A stretch of DNA of 64,000 bases, taken from Halorubrum depositum. GTDB lineage: Archaea > Halobacteriota > Halobacteria > Halobacteriales > Haloferacaceae. Below, piece by piece: positions 21,646 to 30,237 of the stretch (the first letter of the stretch is position 1; every line of letters starts with the position of its first letter). A program made the translations under genes and the position numbers. The notes below the pieces were generated by a model. It was not told the origin of the DNA. It worked only from the letters and a program-made list of their open reading frames with translations, and made no database searches. Location: assembly GCF_007671725.1 (NCBI RefSeq), contig NZ_VCNM01000001.1:682001-746000 (forward strand), in the 5' to 3' direction.

Positions 21646-24090
21646 ATGGGCAAGTTCCGGGTTCGGGTCAAAAACGAAGACCGCGTTATCCGCGATATTA
21701 AGCGGGATTTCAAACGCGGGATGGACAAATCCGCTGAGAAGATCGCGGAGTCCGGTCGTGAGAAGGCCCTCGAAATCATCAATCGGAATCAGGCGTACTT
21801 CAACTACGAGGTCGCCAAGGGGTTCCGAATCATCGACGCGGGAGACACCCCGACTCGTTCCAGTATCAAGTTCGTCAATGAAGCTCCCCACGCAGGGGCG
21901 CTCGACGCTGGCGTTCCGGCGGCGAAGTACGCTGACGGCGGCCCTCCTGTTCAGGCCCTACTCCCGTGGGTCGCCCGGAAGATGCAGGGATTCTCCCTCG
22001 GAGACTCTGACTCTGACGGCGGCGGGAACGGGTCTGTGTTCGACGTAGGCCCGGACGTTCCCCGGTCGCTCACCGGGCGCTACGACCGCGACGACGTGGA
22101 AGAAGGCGACCGAGTTTACATCAAGTACGACGAGGATATTGACTACCTCGTTGACGTAGTTGAGAAGAACGACGACTCGTTCGTTGCTCTCCAAGGAGAC
22201 GGCTCTCGCTACGATGTGGACTACTCGGACATTATCTCTCCGTTCGGAGAGCATCCGTCGCTGGATACTACCGGACGTGCCGACGTGGGAGATCGCGTCT
22301 ACTGGTACGATGAAGACGGGAATCTCCTGCACGGCTACGTCACGGGTGACGCCCACTACATAGGGTACAACCGCCGGTACGTGGTCGAAGAACTGGACTC
22401 CGACGAGAGCCATATGGTTCCGGTCACTCGGGTTCTTCAGGTCGAAGACAGGCCGGAATACGACGACTCGTTCGCAGACCCCTCGATGAAGCAAGTCTTC
22501 ATTCGGGACTCGGCGGGCGGGAAGGCACAGATGGCCTACTACAACGCCGAAGTTGTAGCATACGACGAACACTCGGGTCAGACCGCTCGTGGAACCGTCA
22601 CCAGTCCCCCCATCAACCTGAACGACAACTTCAAGGTAGAGCTGGATACCGGCGAAGAAGTCGAGATCGGTGACTCTCTGAATGGATGGGTAATCCGACA
22701 CCTCGAAGATTTCACCGAGGTTTCTGAGGCCCGACAGAGAGAACTGATGCTCGGCCACTTCGATGAGGTGGTCGCAAAAACCGATGGGGATGGAGGCGTT
22801 CCCACGGCTCAATCTATTCAGAACCTCCGCGACGGTGTGGAGGACTTCATCCTCCCGTCTTACCGCGACCGCGAACACCTCGGTCGGGTTATCTTCGAGT
22901 GGGAGAAGGCACGTATCCGCCAAGACCGTGACCACGTTGGCGTCGAGAAGGACGGATGGAGACTTCAGCACACTCCGAGTTCCGGCCAGCAATGGGAGAC
23001 GACGCTGGCGCACGAGTTCGGCCACGCATACAGCCAGCCGACCGACACCCAATACTCAGTCTACGGGAACGACCCGATGGAACACAAGTTTATGAAGCCG
23101 TGGAGCAAGCGGAACGACGCTTCCCACTCCCATATGTACGAGGACGGCCTCCCGAAATGGAATCCCTACGACGAGGAAAACGCCGTTCACACGTACATCG
23201 AGGCGTACATGGCCCGCGACAATTCCGACCCGAATCGGGTTCGGTTCAGTAATGGGAATCTCGTTGAAGACAACCGCGACCAGCTCGAACCCTACGGCTT
23301 CCACGATTGGGAAGACGAAGTGGAGGAGTTGGCGCGATTAGAGACGCAGGGCACGTCTCCGGCGACTGAGGCGCTGAAAGATCACATTCAGGAGCTAACG
23401 CCTCAGCAGGTTCTCAAGCCGGACGATATGAAGCTCGAACAAGGAGACTTCATTGCGGTTCGGAAGGACGGCGAGGTTGAAATCCTCGAATTTACGGGAT
23501 GGGACGGCCCCAACTCCCCGACCTCGTTCGTCGGTGGAGAAGAAGACACGCCGAGCCAAGCAATTGCTTACGGATTCAAGAAGCCACACGAGAAGTACGG
23601 GGATGAGGGCTTCTACGTTGGCGAAGATGGGACGATCTACGACACGGTATCGGACGATTGGGGTGACTACTACCTCTCGAAAGAAGCCGCTCCCGAGTTT
23701 GTAGGGATGATTGACCAGCGGTTCTACGATGAGTCGCTCGACGTGTTCCCCGAGCTGACCACGCCGGAGTCGGAACCCCACAAGCGACTCCAAGAGGCGG
23801 CGAATATGGCGCTCTGGTATCAGATCGTCCATATCGCAAACGACCAGTCTCCGAACAAGGCCGACTCGAAGGAGATCGTCTTCCGAAACGGCTACTCGGC
23901 TACTGTCTACGAGGAGGTTATGGCGACGTTCAACGAGGCGTTGACTGTCCCCAATCCCTCCAGAAAGCAGTTGCGGAAACTTCGGACGCTGGTGGACACA
24001 TACCCGTACTTCATCGAAGCGTACCTGCTGACGAAGAAACCTGTAAGTGCTGAGGCTGAGAAGGTACTGAAAGACGAGGGATTCCTATGA
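21646..24090 (+). CDS. neck protein fused to a metallopeptidase-like domain (814 aa)
   Basis: Residues 1-125 look like an HK97 gp10-type neck or tail-completion protein (VKNEDRVIRDIKRDFKRGMD, EAPHAGALDAGVPAAKYADG). Residues about 145-260 hold two SH3-like units beginning GDRVYIKYDED and GDRVYWYDEDG. Residues 455-461 are AHEFGHA, the HExxH zinc-peptidase signature, within a domain ending near 560. The remaining 250 residues include another acidic beta part. Normal gp10-like proteins are about 120-170 aa, so this is a large fusion. A virion-borne protease that acts on the host surface or on head assembly is possible. Confidence 0.7.
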   Translation: MGKFRVRVKNEDRVIRDIKRDFKRGMDKSAEKIAESGREKALEIINRNQAYFNYEVAKGFRIIDAGDTPTRSSIKFVNEAPHAGALDAGVPAAKYADGGPPVQALLPWVARKMQGFSLGDSDSDGGGNGSVFDVGPDVPRSLTGRYDRDDVEEGDRVYIKYDEDIDYLVDVVEKNDDSFVALQGDGSRYDVDYSDIISPFGEHPSLDTTGRADVGDRVYWYDEDGNLLHGYVTGDAHYIGYNRRYVVEELDSDESHMVPVTRVLQVEDRPEYDDSFADPSMKQVFIRDSAGGKAQMAYYNAEVVAYDEHSGQTARGTVTSPPINLNDNFKVELDTGEEVEIGDSLNGWVIRHLEDFTEVSEARQRELMLGHFDEVVAKTDGDGGVPTAQSIQNLRDGVEDFILPSYRDREHLGRVIFEWEKARIRQDRDHVGVEKDGWRLQHTPSSGQQWETTLAHEFGHAYSQPTDTQYSVYGNDPMEHKFMKPWSKRNDASHSHMYEDGLPKWNPYDEENAVHTYIEAYMARDNSDPNRVRFSNGNLVEDNRDQLEPYGFHDWEDEVEELARLETQGTSPATEALKDHIQELTPQQVLKPDDMKLEQGDFIAVRKDGEVEILEFTGWDGPNSPTSFVGGEEDTPSQAIAYGFKKPHEKYGDEGFYVGEDGTIYDTVSDDWGDYYLSKEAAPEFVGMIDQRFYDESLDVFPELTTPESEPHKRLQEAANMALWYQIVHIANDQSPNKADSKEIVFRNGYSATVYEEVMATFNEALTVPNPSRKQLRKLRTLVDTYPYFIEAYLLTKKPVSAEAEKVLKDEGFL

Positions 24091-24386
24091 AGGTCACATT
24101 CATCGAGCGTGGGAACCGTGGGTGGGCGGAATACGATGAGTCCACCGACACGTTCTCGTGGGAATACGAGGGCGACCACGAGGAAATCCTCGGCCTGCTA
24201 CAAGACCTCGATGATGGCCTACTCTACGATGAAGTGGACACGGGTGAACCAATCGTAGAGACGAGCCGGAGTGGTGCGGTGGCCCCAAGCGAGCAGTTCG
24301 TGGAGCTACCGTGGGATGAGCAGATTCGGGAGCTTGCTCGTGACCTCCGTTTCTACGGAGCGAAAACGACTCTGGTAGAAGACTAA
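24087..24386 (+). CDS. acidic hypothetical protein (99 aa)
   Basis: Overlaps the fusion gene by 4 bases. Starts MKVTFIERGNRGWAEYDEST and has LGLLQDLDDGLLYDEVDTGE. Compact acidic protein in the connector cluster; role unknown. Confidence 0.6.
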   Translation: MKVTFIERGNRGWAEYDESTDTFSWEYEGDHEEILGLLQDLDDGLLYDEVDTGEPIVETSRSGAVAPSEQFVELPWDEQIRELARDLRFYGAKTTLVED

Positions 24387-24391
24387 TCTGA

Positions 24392-24613
24392 ATGGCCGAC
24401 GACGAGATTGACGCGCTGATGGAGAAGTGGGGCGAGGATACCGTTCGCAAGGCGTTTTGGCTCCAGAACCACATCAAGCACCACGGCGTGAAGGGGATTC
24501 ACTTCATGCACCCCGGCCCGGACGGGGGCGAGAACGCTGAATCCCATATGCGGCAAGTCGGGCCGATGATGGCGAAGCGTATCATCGAGGGCGAGATGGA
24601 CGACGTTTACTAA
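24392..24613 (+). CDS. small protein with HHGVKG motif (73 aa)
   Basis: Residues about 27-45 read IKHHGVKGIHFMHPGPDG. The HHGVKG(M/I) core occurs in head proteins of many phages of Gram-positive bacteria, usually in or next to minor head proteins. Here it is a stand-alone 73-aa gene beside the connector genes, consistent with a head role. No catalytic function can be assigned. Confidence 0.6.
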   Translation: MADDEIDALMEKWGEDTVRKAFWLQNHIKHHGVKGIHFMHPGPDGGENAESHMRQVGPMMAKRIIEGEMDDVY

Positions 24614-24648
24614 CTGACGTAGCCCCTCTCTCCCGCCTCTTTTCTCCT

Positions 24649-25158
24649 ATGTTTCCTAAAGAAGCAGTCTCAACTCTAATCACGGAACTAAACAGTCGGA
24701 TTCCTCCACCCGTCCACACGGCGGGGATTCAGGAAGACCGACCGATTCCGGCTGTTCTGATTGACGGCGTTGATCTCGAAAACCTCAACGTCCACAATGA
24801 GAACTACGCCGGTTCTAAGTTTGATTCAGCAACGGGCCACGAAGAAGCGGAGATCAACCGCTATTACTACACACTTCGGTTCGACCTCGTTGTTCGAGAC
24901 GACTCCGAGACGGGAGCCTACGACATTCTCACTCAGCTTCAGTCGGCGCTGGCTACTCTGAGCGAGAGGCCGTGGGAAACGTTCCACCCGGATGTGAACG
25001 AAATCCGGCTACTCAGCTCCGGTTCGGTGAGCTACACGTTCAACGAGCCTGCTGAGACTGAAATCCACCAAGCCTTCGAGCTTGTATCGTTCTTCGAGAC
25101 GGCTGGCGATGACCTCGATGTTATCCAGTCTATCTCCGACACAATCGAAATTTCCTAA
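24649..25158 (+). CDS. tail terminator/completion protein (169 aa)
   Basis: Alpha/beta protein (RYYYTLRFDLVVRDDSETGA) with a helical part before (VSTLITELNSRIPPP). Location directly before the sheath gene is that of the tail terminator, which caps the tail and joins it to the head. Confidence 0.65.
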   Translation: MFPKEAVSTLITELNSRIPPPVHTAGIQEDRPIPAVLIDGVDLENLNVHNENYAGSKFDSATGHEEAEINRYYYTLRFDLVVRDDSETGAYDILTQLQSALATLSERPWETFHPDVNEIRLLSSGSVSYTFNEPAETEIHQAFELVSFFETAGDDLDVIQSISDTIEIS

Positions 25159-25167
25159 TTCTAATCT

Positions 25168-26460
25168 ATGGCTGACTACGGCAACACTATCGAACCCGGT
25201 ATTGTTACGAACGTCAACTCGGCGCTGGCTGTCACTTCGAGTGGGGGCGCTCCCGCCGACGTTGGTATCGTGGGGCAGGCTGACCTCGATGCGGGGACGG
25301 CTCAGACGAACGCTGTCTATCAGGTCACTCGTGCGACCAAGGCCCGCGAGTGGTTCGGTGAGGACAGCCCGCTCGCGCGGAACGTTCTCGATGCTCTCGC
25401 GGAGGGCGCGTACCCGGTCTACGCGGTCGCGGTTGACCTCGTGGACGTGACGGGCGAAGACCTCTCTGGACTTAGTTCGAACACGGGGACGCTCTCGGAC
25501 GGCCCGGTGAGCGAGGACGCCGCTGACACGGTGTTCACGGTCAACGGCGCGGAACTGGAGACGGTTCTCGTCTACGACGACCTCACCGATCTCTCGCCGG
25601 ACGCTGGCGAGGTCTACGTGAACCCCTCGACTCGGGAGTTCAAGATCGACGCTGACGTGACGGTGGGCAACGCGGGCGATTCCGTTGACTACGCCGTTGG
25701 TGACTACTCGGCGGGCCACGCGGCTCTTGCTGATGGTGCTGGTGGCGCGGTTGACTTCTTCACGACGCTGAGTGAGGACGACGCTGTTACCGCTGACGCA
25801 CAGGCCGTCGTCGGTGAGCTGGCGAGCGAATACAATCTCGCGCTGGCAATCGTGGGCGGTGTCCCCGGCCTCGACCCCGACAACTACTCCCCGCAGTTCG
25901 ACGATTCCCGCGTTCAGGTTATCTACCCGGCTCGGGACTCGGAGGGATACTCCACGCTCGGGGCCTACGCTGGCCTCCGTGCGAAGCTCGGTATCACGAC
26001 CACGCCGATCAACAAGCGCCTCTCGTCCGTCAAGTCGCTCGCTGTTAGTCTGAACAAGGCTGAGCGCGGTGCGCTGATTGACGAGCGCGTTGTTCCGCTC
26101 GCTGACGAGACGGAGGGCGCTCGGATTGCTGACGACGTGAACACCGTGAGTGACACGAACGCGGAGGAAGCGGGCATCCGCTTCGGCTTCACGCGACTCG
26201 TGATGGACTACGTTATCACGACGATTCGCACGAACGAAAAGCCGTTCATCGGTCGCCTGAACAGTCGTGCGGTGCGGTCGTCCCTTGAGGGTCTTCTGAG
26301 CAACCAGCTCAAGACGCTGAAGCGGTCGAACGCTATCGTGGACTACCGCGTGTCGGTGTCCCGCGTCGACGCGACGAGCGCGGCGGTTGAAATCCAGATT
26401 CGGACGGCGAAGCCGCTCCGGTTCATCGAGAACACGATCACGATTGGCGCTTCGGCGTAA
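25168..26460 (+). CDS. contractile tail sheath protein (430 aa)
   Basis: Identifies the virus as a myovirus. Sheath-like features: the N-terminal PGIVTNVNSALAVTSSGGAP, a variable beta domain in the middle, and the conserved C-terminal domain with AGLRAKLGITTTPINKRLSS, RFGFTRLVMDYVITTIRTNE and a final LRFIENTITIGA strand that links sheath subunits. The leader is TTCTAATCT before the ATG. Confidence 0.85.
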   Translation: MADYGNTIEPGIVTNVNSALAVTSSGGAPADVGIVGQADLDAGTAQTNAVYQVTRATKAREWFGEDSPLARNVLDALAEGAYPVYAVAVDLVDVTGEDLSGLSSNTGTLSDGPVSEDAADTVFTVNGAELETVLVYDDLTDLSPDAGEVYVNPSTREFKIDADVTVGNAGDSVDYAVGDYSAGHAALADGAGGAVDFFTTLSEDDAVTADAQAVVGELASEYNLALAIVGGVPGLDPDNYSPQFDDSRVQVIYPARDSEGYSTLGAYAGLRAKLGITTTPINKRLSSVKSLAVSLNKAERGALIDERVVPLADETEGARIADDVNTVSDTNAEEAGIRFGFTRLVMDYVITTIRTNEKPFIGRLNSRAVRSSLEGLLSNQLKTLKRSNAIVDYRVSVSRVDATSAAVEIQIRTAKPLRFIENTITIGASA

Positions 26461-26488
26461 AGACTCAAAATCTCTTTTCTAACTCATT
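26458..26488 (+). promoter_or_regulatory. TAAAGACT box and leader of the tail-tube gene
   Basis: TAAAGACTCAAAATCTC ... TTTCTAACTCATT then ATG at 26489. The first bases are the sheath stop codon. Box-to-ATG distance (31) and most leader bases match those at the capsid gene (19833-19863). Confidence 0.55.
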
Positions 26489-27031
26489 ATGTCTGCTTCT
26501 AACGTTGACCGGATTGAGAGCGCGGCGAACATCACCCTGAACATCTCGAAGGGTGGCGAACAGGTTACTGAGGGCGACTTCGAGGATACGGACTTCTCGG
26601 AGACGGACGGCTTCGATGACGCGGCTGGCGCTGTTGACGCGGGTACTCTCCGCGTCCCCATCTCGCGGTTGGACACCACGAAGGACATTGAGATTTCCGA
26701 GATTCGGGAATCCTCGCTGAAGGCGACCGGCTACTCGGTCACTTCCATCAGCTATTCCGGCTCGATGATGTTCAAGGGCGAGCGCGTCCACGGCCCCGAC
26801 AACGAGCCGACCAGCATCGAGTCGCTTATCTACGACTCTGATGGCGTCCCGGTTCCCTGCTCGATCACCATTACCCACGAACTCTCCGGTAAGTCGGAGA
26901 CGTTCGAGGACGTTCTCGTGACCAGCGATTCCTACGAGGTTCAGTCTGAGTCTGAGACGGAGACGGCCTTCGACTGGATTGCGATGGACAAGGTTACGAA
27001 AGACCCGAAGACGGACTCCACGAGTTCGTAA
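26489..27031 (+). CDS. tail tube protein (180 aa)
   Basis: Follows the sheath gene, as in nearly all myoviruses. Beta-rich 180-aa protein (VDRIESAANITLNISKGGEQ, VTSISYSGSMMFKGERVHG, ITITHELSGKSETFEDVLV), the right length for a Hcp/gp19-like tube subunit. Confidence 0.8.
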   Translation: MSASNVDRIESAANITLNISKGGEQVTEGDFEDTDFSETDGFDDAAGAVDAGTLRVPISRLDTTKDIEISEIRESSLKATGYSVTSISYSGSMMFKGERVHGPDNEPTSIESLIYDSDGVPVPCSITITHELSGKSETFEDVLVTSDSYEVQSESETETAFDWIAMDKVTKDPKTDSTSS

Positions 27032-27087
27032 TCGGGCGCTCTCCCACGCACCGCACCACAACTAACTTTCTTTACACTTAATCTATA

Positions 27088-27558
27088 ATGTCTGACGAAA
27101 CCGACAACGACAGTAACGACGTTAACATCTCGAAGCTCCGCGAACTTGCCCTCCGGGGAAAGAACTACCGCGAGGAGTTTGAAACCGAATACCTCGGTGA
27201 GACTCTAACTCTCTACCTCAAGCCGCTCACCGATCTTGAGTTCCTGCCGATTGCGGCCTTCCTCGAAGACAAGCTCGACATGGACGCCGAGGAAGCGAAG
27301 GAACGCATCGAGGAGGAGCGCGAAGCCGGAGAAGACGACACGATTGATGCCTCGAACTTCGACAAGGAGTTCGTCGGCATTATGCAGGAAGCCGCCGCGA
27401 TGGGCGTAGACACCACGCAGGGTGACGCCGAAGGTCTGGACGAGGACTTGGTTCTCGAAACCATCCGTGACCTGATTGGTGGCAAGTCCATCGAGATCGC
27501 GGAGCGCGTTCTGGACATTTCCAGCAACGCAGAGGACGCGAAAAAGTTTCGCAGATAG
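27088..27558 (+). CDS. tail assembly chaperone, short form (156 aa)
   Basis: Acidic helical protein between tube and tape measure, the place of the G/GT-type chaperones that coat the tape measure. The frame ends GCG AAA AAG TTT CGC AGA TAG (27538-27558). An A run five codons before the stop, and an open second frame that continues without a break, point to a programmed shift into the long form. Confidence 0.75.
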   Translation: MSDETDNDSNDVNISKLRELALRGKNYREEFETEYLGETLTLYLKPLTDLEFLPIAAFLEDKLDMDAEEAKERIEEEREAGEDDTIDASNFDKEFVGIMQEAAAMGVDTTQGDAEGLDEDLVLETIRDLIGGKSIEIAERVLDISSNAEDAKKFRR

Positions 27559-27880
27559 CGGGGCGGCAAGCGTAGTTCTCGGCCTCAAGACTGAACTCGG
27601 CGCTGGATTCGTCGGGTGTGAGAGCCAGCTCGAAATGACGCCGTTCCAGCGGCAGATTTTCGAGGCGGAGAAACTGCGGGAACACCGCGAAGAACAAGAG
27701 CGGATGGAGGCCGCTCAGAACGGTAAGATGGGGGGCGGCGGTCGGACTCCGAACGCGGCTCACCCGAGCGTTCCGTCCGGCGGCTCCCCCGGCTCCCGGC
27801 ACTCTCAGTCTGAAACAGTACGGTATGTGAACGACAGTCCCGACGAGAATCCAGAGGCGAACGTCAAGTTCGTTGACTAA
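27542..27880 (+). CDS. tail assembly chaperone, frameshift extension
   Basis: Second frame, reached from the first by a +1 or -2 shift at about 27541-27549. It reads SFADSGAASVVLGLKTEL then FQRQIFEAEKLREHREEQ, protein-like right up to the junction, whereas further upstream this frame is shadow. The extension is helical then Gly/Ser/Pro-rich. Alternatively an ATG at 27635 gives a separate 81-aa protein. Confidence 0.6.
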   Translation, partial: KSFADSGAASVVLGLKTELGAGFVGCESQLEMTPFQRQIFEAEKLREHREEQERMEAAQNGKMGGGGRTPNAAHPSVPSGGSPGSRHSQSETVRYVNDSPDENPEANVKFVD

Positions 27881-27882
27881 TT

Positions 27883-29703
27883 ATGTCTGTTACTATTGAC
27901 CTCGACCTTCGGGCTGGGGACGTGATGGCGAAGTTGACCAAAATCAAGGGACAGCTTGAGTCTCTTGAGGACGAGTTCGACTTCTCCTTTGATGGCGATT
28001 TCAAGGCCCAACTGGACGATATTGCCAAGACCCTCGATGGGTTGGGTGACTCGTTGGTTGACGATCTCGATGAAGTTGCCGACCGTCTCGAAGGACTCGA
28101 AATCGGTGTAGAAGCTCCCGTGGGAGGGGGCGATTCCGGTGGCGACACCGGGAGTGATAGCGGAGATAGGTACACTCCCGATAGCTCCGGCGCGACGATG
28201 GGGATGCGGGAGATTATGCGGCGCGTTCGCGGTGGTGACTTCGGTACTACTGCTGACGACGTTGCGAGCGCCGACCTCGGCTTTGAAATCGAGCGTCGGG
28301 AACGCATCGAGGGGCTGAAAGAGGCTATGTCCGACTCCATCGGGGACGGACTGATCTCTGGATTCCTCACTCGGCAGGGGAATTGGGCCGGTTACACGTC
28401 CGATAGGAGTATGGGCATCCCCGCGATGCTCGAAGGGAAGGGCGTTACTCCCGACCGACTCCGGTTCGGGAAGCTCGGGAAGGCGACTCAGCGGCTTAGC
28501 GGTCGCGTTTCAAACCTCCGGGGCGTTATCCGTAGCGCGATTCCCTCGATGGCGAAGTGGTGGCAACTGATTGCCCTTGCTATCCCGGCCCTGATTACGT
28601 TCGGTACTCAGGCGGCGGGTGTTGGGGCGGCGATGCTCTCGGTGGCCGCCGCTGGTGCGGCGTTCATCGGCCTCGGTCTAATCGGGCACGGTAACGATAT
28701 GGCCGAGTCGTGGCGGAACGCTCAGGAACAGCTCTCCGATCTCAAGGAAGACCTGTACGAGACGTTCCAGCCCTCGATGCAGACCTTCGCTCCGATTCAG
28801 GACGCTTGGTTCGACATTCTCCCGCAGAAGCTCTCTGTTGTCAACGATGAGCTGAAACAGCTTCAGGGAACGAGCCTTCAGTACGCCCTGTTCGACGCGA
28901 CCGGCGGGACGGCGAATTTCCTCGCTGAGTTCATCCGCCGGATGCGCGAGATGGACGGGATAATCGCTCAGCTCGCAATGCGGTTTGGGGACATTATCGG
29001 AACGAACATCCTCGACTTCTTCTCGTGGCTTACTCGTGAAGCCTACCTGAATCAGGAGACGCTGATTCGACTTGGACAGGTAATCCTGATGGTCATTGAG
29101 ATCATCTACAACCTCTCCACGGTCTTCTCTCAGCTCATCATCGTCTTCAGTCCGCTCATCGGGTTCGTCCTGTGGCTGACTCGGACGTTCGAGAGCCGCC
29201 TTGCACGCGCGATTATCTCTGTGTTGGTGGTCGTTGGTGTGTTCGTCGGGCTTCTGATCAAGACCATTGCGGTGATGGCAAAGCTCCGTATCGCGCTCCT
29301 GATTATGAGCATCACGGGGTCGGGCGCTATGGCCTCCTTCGCGGGGACGGCGCTCACCGCTCTGAGTACGATTCAGGCGAAGGTGTGGGCCACTATCGCG
29401 TCCCTCACCGCGCTTCAAGCGGCGTTGATTGCGACCGGGATTGGCGCTCTGCTGGTCGGTGGTGGCCTGCTGGCCTACCAAGCGTTGAAGCCGAAAGGCC
29501 CGCCGTCCGGTGGTGACGACTACTCCGGTTACACGGGCCGTGGATACGGTAACACGGTCATCAACGAGGGTGACACGTACAACTTCAACGTCGACGGTTC
29601 GACCGATGGGCCGACGACTCAGAAGATGCTGGACGTAGCGAAGCTGAACAACCAGACCGACTCCACGCGGTCGCTCTCCCTGAACGATGGAGAAGGAACC
29701 TAA
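27883..29703 (+). CDS. tape measure protein (606 aa)
   Basis: Follows the chaperones. Coiled start (MAKLTKIKGQLESLEDEFDF), hydrophobic helical segments near residues 225-265 and 395-535 (IALAIPALITFGTQAAGVGA; ISVLVVVGVFVGLLIKTIAV), and a Gly-rich end. Determines tail length and is ejected into the cell membrane. 606 residues is short for the family and implies a fairly short tail. Confidence 0.82.
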   Translation: MSVTIDLDLRAGDVMAKLTKIKGQLESLEDEFDFSFDGDFKAQLDDIAKTLDGLGDSLVDDLDEVADRLEGLEIGVEAPVGGGDSGGDTGSDSGDRYTPDSSGATMGMREIMRRVRGGDFGTTADDVASADLGFEIERRERIEGLKEAMSDSIGDGLISGFLTRQGNWAGYTSDRSMGIPAMLEGKGVTPDRLRFGKLGKATQRLSGRVSNLRGVIRSAIPSMAKWWQLIALAIPALITFGTQAAGVGAAMLSVAAAGAAFIGLGLIGHGNDMAESWRNAQEQLSDLKEDLYETFQPSMQTFAPIQDAWFDILPQKLSVVNDELKQLQGTSLQYALFDATGGTANFLAEFIRRMREMDGIIAQLAMRFGDIIGTNILDFFSWLTREAYLNQETLIRLGQVILMVIEIIYNLSTVFSQLIIVFSPLIGFVLWLTRTFESRLARAIISVLVVVGVFVGLLIKTIAVMAKLRIALLIMSITGSGAMASFAGTALTALSTIQAKVWATIASLTALQAALIATGIGALLVGGGLLAYQALKPKGPPSGGDDYSGYTGRGYGNTVINEGDTYNFNVDGSTDGPTTQKMLDVAKLNNQTDSTRSLSLNDGEGT

Positions 29704-30237
29704 ATGAGTAGCTCTGAATTTAATTTCGATGAAGACCCCATTTCTGAGGGGCCGAACGAGACAATCACGTTCCGCGTGGTTGCGTTGGGGGAACCCGATA
29801 TTGACGACGACGATGATAGTGGTGAGGCTCAGCGCCCCGCCCTGTTCGAGTTCGCTCCCCTGTTCTACCCTGACCGATTCACGCAGTCGTTCGACAAGGA
29901 GCTACGTCGTGAGGGTCAGCAATGCCGTGGGGAAGACGTCTCCATCAAGAACCTGAAGAACTCCGAGTTTCACGCTACCGGGGTCGTCCTTGAGGAAAAC
30001 CTCCGCCGTATTCAGGCGCTTGCTGAACACGATGGGGTTGTGGATATGTTCACTCCAGTTTCCCCGAACGGTGGGATGGAGTGCTACATCAAGGGCGGTG
30101 ACGTGGGAGAGATCGAGGGCTGGAACCCCGTTGAGAAGCAATGGATGTTCAACTACACTCTCGATTTCGTCTCTACTGGCCTCGACGAGTTCGGTAACGA
30201 CACCGAGAACGATATTGTGAGCGAGATTATCGAATGA
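29704..30237 (+). CDS. tail/baseplate protein (177 aa)
   Basis: Beta-rich protein between tape measure and hub (FEFAPLFYPDRFTQSFDKEL, EFHATGVVLEENLRRIQALA, WMFNYTLDFVSTGLDEFGND). This is the usual place of the tube-initiator or gp53-like protein that joins tube and hub. Identity is from order only. It overlaps the next gene by 4 bases. Confidence 0.6.
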   Translation: MSSSEFNFDEDPISEGPNETITFRVVALGEPDIDDDDDSGEAQRPALFEFAPLFYPDRFTQSFDKELRREGQQCRGEDVSIKNLKNSEFHATGVVLEENLRRIQALAEHDGVVDMFTPVSPNGGMECYIKGGDVGEIEGWNPVEKQWMFNYTLDFVSTGLDEFGNDTENDIVSEIIE

